Source: Omnitrophica WOR_2 bacterium RIFCSPHIGHO2_02_FULL_67_20
Lineage (GTDB): Bacteria > Omnitrophota > Gorgyraeia > Aquiviventales > Aquiviventaceae
Assembly (NCBI GenBank): GCA_001805695.1
Contig: MHGT01000027.1
Location: forward strand, 12,345-36,550
DNA: 24,206 bases
Direction of reading: 5' to 3'
Every line of letters starts with the position of its first letter. Positions within the stretch are counted from its first letter, which is position 1. Shown here piece by piece: positions 1-7,662 of the stretch. Position numbers and translations under genes: made by a program. The notes beneath the pieces were generated by a model that ran no database searches, was not told where the DNA came from, and was given only the letters and a program-made list of their open reading frames with translations.

Positions 1-292
1 TGCGAGTTTTCAGGAGGCGGCGGTCGAGGTCCTGGTCGCCAAGACGCTCCGCGCCTGCCAGCGGACCGGCATCCGGCGGGTGGTGGTGGGCGGCGGGGTG
101 GCCTCCAACCGGCGGCTCCGGACGCGGTTCGCCGAGGCCGCATCGGCCAACAAGCTGCAGGTGGTGTTTCCGCCGCCCTCCCTGTGCGTGGACAACGGCG
201 CGATGGTGGCCGGCATCGCGTACCCGCTGCTGCAGCGCGGCCGGACGGCCCCCTTGTCCCTGAACAGCGATCCGAACCTTTGCTTGGCGTGA
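1..292 (+). CDS. tsaD: tRNA N6-threonylcarbamoyladenosine synthase TsaD, C-terminal part (partial)
   Basis: This is the 3' end of a gene whose start lies outside the window; reading frame 2 is open from the first base to the stop at 290-292. TsaD transfers the threonylcarbamoyl group from threonylcarbamoyl-AMP to A37 of ANN-decoding tRNAs, in the cytoplasm, with TsaB and TsaE. The visible stretch begins with ASFQEAAVEVLVAKTL, matching the family's helix before the second ATP-binding loop. It continues with GGGVASNRRLR, the GGVAANxxLR motif, and LCVDNGAMVAGIAY, the C-terminal LCTDNAAMIA motif. The protein ends about 20 residues later, as is usual. The next gene follows after 21 bp with its own Shine-Dalgarno. 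Identification is secure for this fragment; nothing can be said about the N-terminal half. Confidence 0.93.
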   Translation, partial: ASFQEAAVEVLVAKTLRACQRTGIRRVVVGGGVASNRRLRTRFAEAASANKLQVVFPPPSLCVDNGAMVAGIAYPLLQRGRTAPLSLNSDPNLCLA

Positions 293-313
293 CCCTAACA
301 AAGGGAGGTGGGG

Positions 314-841
314 ATGGCGATTCGACGGAGGGGAGACGAAGGGACGGCGGAGAAGTGGCTGGAAGTGGACGCGAGCATGACCGGCTCGATGGTGTTCAAG
401 GATCCGGTCAACCTGCAGATCAACGGGCGCTTTGACGGGACGCTGGAGGCCAAGGGCAATCTCTCCATCGGCGAGAAGGCCGAGGTGAAGGCGACGATCA
501 AGGGCGAGTCGGTCACCGTCAGCGGCACTGTGAACGGCGACATCGTGGCCACGGCCCGCGTGGAGCTGACCGCGACGGCCCGCATCCGCGGCAAAGTGGC
601 CAGTCCCCGCATCGTTATGCAGGATGGTGCCGTGCTCAACGGGACGCTCGAAATGACCGGCGGCTCCAGCGAGGGCGCATGGATGACCGTGGACGAGATC
701 GCGCGCTACCTGGAAGTGGATGCGTCCACCGTGACCCAGTGGGCGCAGGCCGGCCGGCTGCCCGCGCAACGGGAAGGGAACCAGTGGCAATTCAACCGTT
801 CCAAGGTCGAAGAGTGGCTGGCGCAGGAGCGCATCAAGTAA
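314..841 (+). CDS. Bactofilin domain fused to a C-terminal helix-turn-helix (HTH_17/excisionase-like) domain
   Basis: The 175-residue product has two parts. Residues about 18-115 are a bactofilin (DUF583/PF04519) beta-helix: short repeats such as GRFDGTLEAKGNLSIGEKA and SGTVNGDIVATARVEL, with glycine at turns. Bactofilins polymerise without nucleotide and scaffold envelope or pole-localised machinery. Residues about 122-172 (MTVDEIARYLEVDASTVTQW, then GNQWQFNRSKVEEWL) look like a MerR/excisionase-type HTH_17 DNA-binding domain. The ATG at 314 is preferred because GGGAGG at 303-308 lies five bases before it; a GTG at 308 would overlap that site. The next gene carries the same HTH type with a membrane anchor, so the pair may work together. 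The fusion is unusual; the DNA-binding role is inferred from fold similarity only. Confidence 0.85.
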   Translation: MAIRRRGDEGTAEKWLEVDASMTGSMVFKDPVNLQINGRFDGTLEAKGNLSIGEKAEVKATIKGESVTVSGTVNGDIVATARVELTATARIRGKVASPRIVMQDGAVLNGTLEMTGGSSEGAWMTVDEIARYLEVDASTVTQWAQAGRLPAQREGNQWQFNRSKVEEWLAQERIK

Positions 842-939
842 CGTTGAGCCGGTTTAGCCCGTTAGGCCGGTTAGGCCCGTTGGGTCAACGGGCTCAACGG
901 GCCCAACGGGCCCAACGGGCAACACGGGCTTAACCGAAC
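842..939. repeat. Tandem-arm inverted repeat, family A copy 1 (9-bp unit, GCCCGTTNR-like)
   Basis: This fills the whole gap between the bactofilin stop and the next ATG. The left arm (842-884) is a run of 9-bp units of the type GCCCGTTAG/GCCGGTTAG. The right arm (885-939) is the reverse complement, with units such as AACGGGCTC and AACGGGCCC. The arms can fold into a long imperfect hairpin. The right arm ends CCGAAC directly against the ATG at 940, and no separate Shine-Dalgarno is visible. Confidence 0.85.
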
Positions 940-1245
940 ATGGAAAAGTTGTGGACGACCAGTGAAGTTGCGGTGTTTCTCGGCATTGCTGAAGTGGACG
1001 TCGAGGAGCTTGTCCGGCAGGGAAAGCTGACGGGCTACAAGCTGGGCGGACAGTTCCTCCGCTTCCGGCCAAACCAGGTCGAGGAACTGAAGCGGACGAT
1101 GCGGTTCCGGCCCACGACCGCCTCGGCGGTCCGGCGCGAGGGCTGGTGGGGCAAGGCGAGAGAGTTCGTCTACTTCTACGATTTTTATCTTGTGTCGGCC
1201 ACCTTCCTGGCGCTCTTGGTCGTCTACCTCATCGCTTCCAGCTAG
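940..1245 (+). CDS. Small HTH_17-type protein with a C-terminal membrane anchor
   Basis: The 101-residue product has an N-terminal helix-turn-helix domain of the excisionase/HTH_17 type at residues about 1-55. It opens LWTTSEVAVFLGIAEVDVEEL and closes with the GQFLRFRPNQVEEL wing, matching the layout of the domain at the end of the upstream bactofilin fusion. A basic linker (RRFR and RRE clusters) leads to one hydrophobic segment at residues about 77-99 (YLVSATFLALLVVYLIAS) that ends at the C-terminus. This suggests a tail-anchored membrane protein with its putative DNA-binding part in the cytoplasm. The gene starts immediately after a family A inverted repeat and has no visible Shine-Dalgarno. 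I do not recognise a named family; the function is unknown, and a link to the bactofilin is inferred from adjacency and the shared domain. Confidence 0.75.
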   Translation: MEKLWTTSEVAVFLGIAEVDVEELVRQGKLTGYKLGGQFLRFRPNQVEELKRTMRFRPTTASAVRREGWWGKAREFVYFYDFYLVSATFLALLVVYLIASS

Positions 1246-1316
1246 CCGGCTGAGCTGGTTTTCCGTCGCGGATCGAACGGGCGAAACGGGCCAACGGGCA
1301 CAACAGGCCAAACCGA
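1246..1316. repeat. Family A inverted repeat copy 2, right arm intact, left arm eroded
   Basis: The right arm at 1273-1316 has five clear units of the AACGGGCxx type and ends AACCGA directly at the larB ATG (1317). The left side (1246-1270) keeps only traces such as GCTGAGCTGGTT and would pair poorly. It looks like a decayed or half copy of the same element that precedes the upstream gene. Confidence 0.7.
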
Positions 1317-2072
1317 ATGATTGACGAACGAACGCTCCGGCGCTGGATGCGGCGGGTCCGCGACGGGAGCCGGCCGCCCCAAGCACTCATTGAGGAGCTG
1401 CGCCGGCTGCCCTTCACGGATGTCGGGGGGGCCCGCCTCGATACGCACCGCCGCCTCCGACGCGGCCTGCCGGAGGTCGTCTTCGGCGAAGGCAAAACCC
1501 CCGGCCAGCTTGTCCGCATCGTTCACGGGCTGGTCCGTTCGGGCGAGATGGCGCTGGTCACCCGCCTGGAGCCCCGAGTCTTCGACGCGATCCGCCTCCG
1601 ATGCCCGAACCTCCGCTATGACCCCGTGGCCCGCCTCGCCTACCGACCGGGACGGTCCCGGCCGTCGAAACGCGGCCTGGTGGTGGTCGTGACGGGCGGC
1701 ACGTCCGATCTGCCGATCGCCGAAGAGGCGGCGCGGACGCTCGAGCTCTTGGGCAGCCGGGTGAGCCGGATCTATGACGCGGGCGTGGCCGGCATCCACC
1801 GGTTGCTGAGCCGGTGGCGGCTCCTCCACCGGGCCCGGGCCATCGTCGTCGTCGCCGGCATGGAAGGGGCGCTGGCCAGCGTCGTCGCCGGCCTCGTCCG
1901 GTGCCCGGTCATCGCGGTCCCCACCAGCGTCGGATACGGCGCCGGCTTTCAGGGACTCGCGCCGCTCTTGACCATGCTCAACAGCTGCGTGCCCGGCATC
2001 GGGGTCGTCAACATCGACAACGGGTTCGGAGCCGGCTACCTGGCCCACGTCATCAACTGTCCTGCGAAATGA
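1317..2072 (+). CDS. larB: LarB family pyridinium-3,5-biscarboxylic acid mononucleotide synthase
   Basis: The 251-residue product matches LarB. LarB carboxylates nicotinic acid adenine dinucleotide and hydrolyses it to the first intermediate of the nickel-pincer nucleotide cofactor of lactate racemase (LarA) and related enzymes. Visible marks are the N-terminal helical part with LPEVVFGEGKTPGQ (residues about 50-63) and the C-terminal PurE-like (AIR carboxylase) fold with TGGTSDLPIAEEA. Near the C-terminus are VGYGAGFQGLAPLLTMLNSC and VVNIDNGFGAG; the cysteine in NSC fits the catalytic cysteine known in the family. The length is typical. LarC, LarE and LarA are not in this window, so the rest of the pathway must be elsewhere or absent. 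The start abuts a family A repeat and lacks a Shine-Dalgarno. Confidence 0.9.
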   Translation: MIDERTLRRWMRRVRDGSRPPQALIEELRRLPFTDVGGARLDTHRRLRRGLPEVVFGEGKTPGQLVRIVHGLVRSGEMALVTRLEPRVFDAIRLRCPNLRYDPVARLAYRPGRSRPSKRGLVVVVTGGTSDLPIAEEAARTLELLGSRVSRIYDAGVAGIHRLLSRWRLLHRARAIVVVAGMEGALASVVAGLVRCPVIAVPTSVGYGAGFQGLAPLLTMLNSCVPGIGVVNIDNGFGAGYLAHVINCPAK

Positions 2073-2090
2073 GCGTCAAAACGCTGCTCT

Positions 2091-2185
2091 CGTGTCACGT
2101 GAAACGTGTTACGTGTCACGTGGTTGGAAACCTCTGGTTTTGCTTTGGCTGTCACGTGACACGTTACACGTGACACGTTGCACGA
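2091..2185. repeat. Tandem-arm inverted repeat, family D (7-bp unit, TCACGTG-like)
   Basis: The left arm (2091-2122) consists of 7-bp units TCACGTG, AAACGTG, TTACGTG and TCACGTG. The right arm (2150-2185) has ACACGTT and ACACGTG units in the complementary sense. A 27-bp spacer separates them. Each unit is itself nearly palindromic (CACGTG). The right arm ends GCACGAAC, similar to the ends of other families. It fills most of the larB-cupin gap. Confidence 0.8.
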
Positions 2186-2211
2186 ACGCGGCGAGCTAAG
2201 GCACTATCGCC

Positions 2212-2520
2212 ATGCGGATTTACACGGCGTCCTACCGCCGGACGGGCCGGCTCGTGCCGAAGCGGAAGCGCGGGCTGCGGGCCGGCTCGGTGATCCTGAG
2301 GCCGGGAACCTCGATGCCCTGGCATTCCACCAAGGAGCGGGAGGAACTCATCATTGCGCTGGCCGGGCGCGTTCACCTTGACGTGGAGGATGCGCCCGGG
2401 CGCCGCCGCCAAACCGTCCTCTCCGAGGGCCGCTGCGCCCTGTTGCCGCCTCGCACACCCCACGCCGTGAGCAACCACTCAAGACGCACCGCCCGCTACC
2501 TGTATGTCACCGGGAAATGA
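2212..2520 (+). CDS. Small single-domain cupin protein
   Basis: The 102-residue product is a single conserved beta-barrel of the cupin_2 type. The first metal-site motif is seen as PGTSMPWHSTKEREELIIALAGRV (shown here in part): a histidine at about residue 43 followed by a glutamate pair near 47-48. The second motif is LPPRTPHAVSNHS, with histidine at about residue 83. Such small cupins bind a metal or a small ligand; the substrate cannot be read from sequence. The first motif has lost the second histidine of the classic HxH pair, so metal binding may be altered. A weak AAGG lies about eleven bases before the ATG. It sits between larB and the secretion genes, each gap holding an inverted repeat, so an operon link is unclear. 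Confidence 0.75.
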   Translation: MRIYTASYRRTGRLVPKRKRGLRAGSVILRPGTSMPWHSTKEREELIIALAGRVHLDVEDAPGRRRQTVLSEGRCALLPPRTPHAVSNHSRRTARYLYVTGK

Positions 2521-2525
2521 AGAAG

Positions 2526-2606
2526 AGGATTACGCAGATTATAAAGGCAGATTCCGCGGATGAAAACCAAATCCGCGTAATCCGCTTTTCAAATCCGCGC
2601 AATCCG
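2526..2606. repeat. Tandem-arm inverted repeat, family E (GATTACGCGGATT-like)
   Basis: Two 38-bp arms (2526-2563 and 2569-2606) are separated by AAACC. The left arm carries GATTACGCAGATT and GATTCCGCGGAT; the reverse complement of the right arm reads GATTGCGCGGATT and GATTACGCGGATT at the same positions. Arms align over their full length without gaps. The core word is shared with the family F elements at 6843 and 14752. Confidence 0.85.
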
Positions 2607-2620
2607 AGCGTTGTTTTTTG

Positions 2621-4480
<1,860 letters not shown>

Positions 4481-4484
4481 CCGG

Positions 4485-5760
<1,276 letters not shown>

Positions 5761-5768
<8 letters not shown>

Positions 5769-6303
5769 CAATAAACGGATTTTAGATTTTGGATTTTGGA
5801 TTTTGGAATGGCGGCGTCCCGACTCGGTGTCCAATCCAAAATCTAAAATCAAAAATCCAAAATTCCTCGGTGGTTTTACACTCGTTGAACTGCTCGTCGT
5901 GATTGCGATCCTCGGCATCCTCATGGGGCTGGTCATGGCGGGTGCGCAGGCGGCGCGACGGCGGGGGGCCGTGACGAAGGCGAAGACGACCATCGCCTCG
6001 CTGGAAACGGCCATCGCCATGTACGACGGCGACATGGGAGCGTATCCACCGACCGGCAATGCGGAGCTGGTGTCTGCGCTGCAGGATGACCCGAACGACG
6101 TGGACTGGGCCGGCCCGTACGCGGAGTTCAAGGAGAACGAGCTCGATGACGGCCAGCTGATCGATTCCTGGGGCACCCCGTACGTGTACGTGTCGGTGAA
6201 CGGCGGCGCCCCCCAGCACCGCACCAAATCCTTCGACCTCTACTCGCTCGGCCCCAACGCGACGGATGACGGCGGCGCCGTCGACGACATCGTGAACTGG
6301 TGA
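5761..6303 (+). CDS. gspG: Major pseudopilin, GspG-like
   Basis: The 180-residue product is a type II secretion major pseudopilin. It carries the prepilin peptidase site LGG|FTLVELLVVIAILG (cleavage after Gly38, Glu at mature position 5), a hydrophobic N-terminal helix, and a C-terminal domain with AIAMYDGDMGAYPPTGN, DSWGTPYVYV and FDLYSLGPNATDDG. These match GspG, including the calcium-site aspartates. The ATG overlaps the upstream ATPase stop by 8 bp. Unusually, the 38-residue leader is encoded by a family B inverted repeat (5777-5866). An in-frame GTG at 5827, at the edge of the right arm, would give a more normal 16-residue leader rich in lysine and is a real alternative start. GspG forms the pseudopilus shaft in the inner membrane and periplasm. 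Confidence 0.9.
5777..5866. repeat. Tandem-arm inverted repeat, family B copy 1 (8-bp unit GATTTTGG), inside gspG
   Basis: The left arm (5777-5808) is four GATTTTGG/GATTTTAG units. The right arm (5830-5866) is the complement, with units such as AATCCAAA and ATCTAAA. The spacer is GC-rich. The element lies wholly in the translated leader of the pseudopilin, where the right arm codes for NPKSKIKNPKF. Its AT-rich arms contrast sharply with the flanking genes. Confidence 0.85.
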
Positions 6304-6310
6304 GCACCAC

Positions 6311-6829
6311 ATGAGGGGCACGGGGCGGGGGGCAGGGGGCGGAGAAACCCGTCGACCCCCCTTCGCCCTTCGCCCTTCGCCCTTCGCCCCGGCCATCACG
6401 CTGGTTGAGCTGCTCGTCGTCCTGGCCATCATCGGCCTCATCCTCGGCATGAGCGTGCCCGCCCTGACCCACTACGCGACCCAGCTTCGGCTGCAAGCCG
6501 CCACCCGGCAGGTGGTCGGCCTGGTGTCGCTCGCCCGGAGCCTGGCCATCGGCTCGCGGCAGAACCATGCCGTCGTCGTCGATCCGGAGCGCGGAGAGGT
6601 TTCCGTCGTCAACTTGGTGTCGGGCGAGCGGCTGGAGCAGGTGGCCCGCCTCCCCTCCGGCGTGACGGTCGATGTCCAGGTGGGCGGAGAGTCGGCTCCA
6701 GAGACCCGGGTGATCTTCCGTCCCACCGGCTCGTTGGAGGGACGGACCACCGCCCTGGTGTTGGCCAACAAGGAGAAGTCCCAGACGGTGACCATCACCG
6801 GCGCGACCGGCGCGGTGTCGGTGCAATAA
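6311..6829 (+). CDS. gspH: Pseudopilin, GspH-like
   Basis: The 172-residue product has a prepilin-type N-terminus, ITLVELLVVLAIIGLILGM (helix begins at residue 29, Glu33 at mature position 5), followed by a beta-rich domain (QLRLQAATRQVVGLVSLARSLAIGS, shown in part) typical of GspH minor pseudopilins. These have the RQV...ARS helix linking to the globular part. The residue before the cleavage site is Ala instead of the usual Gly, so processing may be weaker or need checking. The 28-residue leader (residues 1-28) is Arg/Pro/Gly-rich because it is encoded by a family G inverted repeat. The gene follows gspG after 7 bp without a clear Shine-Dalgarno, suggesting coupling to gspG translation. GspH-type subunits sit near the pseudopilus tip. 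Assignment to GspH rather than another minor pseudopilin is moderate. Confidence 0.78.
   Translation: MRGTGRGAGGGETRRPPFALRPSPFAPAITLVELLVVLAIIGLILGMSVPALTHYATQLRLQAATRQVVGLVSLARSLAIGSRQNHAVVVDPERGEVSVVNLVSGERLEQVARLPSGVTVDVQVGGESAPETRVIFRPTGSLEGRTTALVLANKEKSQTVTITGATGAVSVQ
6314..6391. repeat. Tandem-arm inverted repeat, family G copy 1 (7-bp unit GGGCGAA/CCCTTCG), inside gspH
   Basis: The left arm (6314-6342) has 7-bp units GGGCACG, GGGCGGG, GGGCAGG and GGGCGGA. The right arm (6355-6391) has four perfect CCCTTCG units. The GGGC core pairs in every unit while the other three positions differ between the arms. It encodes the leader of the GspH-like pseudopilin, with PFALRPSPFAP coming from the right arm. 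Confidence 0.82.
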
Positions 6830-6842
6830 CTCTGTCAACCGC

Positions 6843-6961
6843 TTTAGGGTGGTGCCTTCATTGGTGTGATTTCGCAGATTTTGGAACGATTTCGCCGATA
6901 CGGCCGTATCTGCGTAATCATCTCACAATCGGCGAAATCTACATTCAGGCACCACCCTTAA
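6843..6961. repeat. Large inverted repeat, family F copy 1 (GATTTCGCAGATT-like) with a distinct outer stem
   Basis: An about 119-bp near-palindrome is centred at CGG|CCG (about 6902). The outer stem pairs AGGGTGGTGCCT with AGGCACCACCCT without mismatch. The inner arms each hold two GATTTCGC(A/C)GAT words 20 bp apart and align over 36 bases. It lies between gspH and the TPR gene and could fold into a long hairpin that ends the gspEGH transcript, although no T-run follows it. Confidence 0.85.
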
Positions 6962-6971
6962 TAGATGACAC

Positions 6972-7000
6972 TTGACGGTTCCGCAAAACCATGTTAAAGT
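6972..7000 (+). promoter_or_regulatory. Likely sigma70-type promoter for the TPR gene
   Basis: TTGACG (6972-6977), a 17-bp spacer and TAAAGT (6995-7000) match the housekeeping promoter layout, with five of six and four of six consensus bases. It lies just after the family F repeat, as expected for a new transcription unit. The predicted start near 7007 would leave almost no leader before the ATG at 7009. Confidence 0.5.
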
Positions 7001-7008
7001 GCTCCTGC

Positions 7009-7593
7009 ATGCACAACCACGTCCTCAGACCTTCGATTCCTGCTGGGGTCACCTTCCTCTTGATCATTTCCAACGCGAATCCCGCCGTCGCCGGACTGCG
7101 CGAAGAAGCGGCGTCCTACCGGACCCAAGGCTATGAGGCGCAGCGGCGCGGGGACAAGGTGGGGGCGCTGTCCAACTACCAGAAGGCGGCCGCACTCGAC
7201 CCCACCTACCCGACCCCCAACAACGACATGGGGGTGCTCCTGGAGGAGGAGGGCCGGCTCGAGGAGGCCGAGCGGGCCTACCAGCAGGCGCTGACGCTCA
7301 ACCCGAACTACCTGGAGCCGCACGCCAACCTCGCCATGCTCTACGAACGGACCGGGCAGAGGGAGAAGGCGATCTACTACTGGATGAAGCGGTATCAGCT
7401 CGGCGACCCCAACGACGCTTGGACCGCCCGGGCCGAGGAACGGCTCATGGCGCTCGGCGTGCTGAAGGACCACCCCGGCCTCAAGGGGAAGATTTACAGC
7501 CGCCGCCGGATCGCCGAGCAGGAGTTCCAGGCGCAAGCCAAATCCCGCGAGGAGTTTCACGCAATTACGGAAGAGCACGGCGACTGGCCGTAA
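7009..7593 (+). CDS. Exported TPR-repeat protein of unknown role
   Basis: The 194-residue product starts with a probable signal peptide (VTFLLIISNANPAVAG, cleavage near AVA|G at residue 28-29). Tetratricopeptide repeats follow at residues about 32-140: GYEAQRRGDKVGALSNYQKA, then NNDMGVLLEEEGRLEEAERA, then HANLAMLYERTGQREKAIYY. The last about 50 residues are charged and non-repetitive. TPRs mediate protein-protein contact; a periplasmic scaffold, possibly for the secretion apparatus upstream, is a guess from position. An ATG at 6991 is also in frame and would add six residues (MLKCSC). I prefer 7009 because a plausible promoter -10 box at 6995-7000 overlaps the earlier start, which would make the mRNA near-leaderless. 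No Shine-Dalgarno is seen for either start. Confidence 0.72.
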   Translation: MHNHVLRPSIPAGVTFLLIISNANPAVAGLREEAASYRTQGYEAQRRGDKVGALSNYQKAAALDPTYPTPNNDMGVLLEEEGRLEEAERAYQQALTLNPNYLEPHANLAMLYERTGQREKAIYYWMKRYQLGDPNDAWTARAEERLMALGVLKDHPGLKGKIYSRRRIAEQEFQAQAKSREEFHAITEEHGDWP

Positions 7594-7662
7594 CGCCCAG
7601 CCGCACGCCCGCCGTTGCCACATCGTAACACCCCAACCAAACGTTCATTTCGCCTGGGATCG

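Noticed and set aside
842..939. CRISPR-like array in the family A repeats
   Set aside because: The repeat unit is only 9 bp, there are no unique spacers of 25-40 bp, and the two halves are inverted copies.
6843..6961. Simple factor-independent terminator after gspH
   Set aside because: The palindrome is far longer than a terminator and has no T-run; it belongs with the similar element at 14752.
7615..7662. Longer N-terminus of PolA
   Set aside because: The in-frame codons before 7663 encode residues without PolA homology; the family start is at MTLRKVFLIDG.
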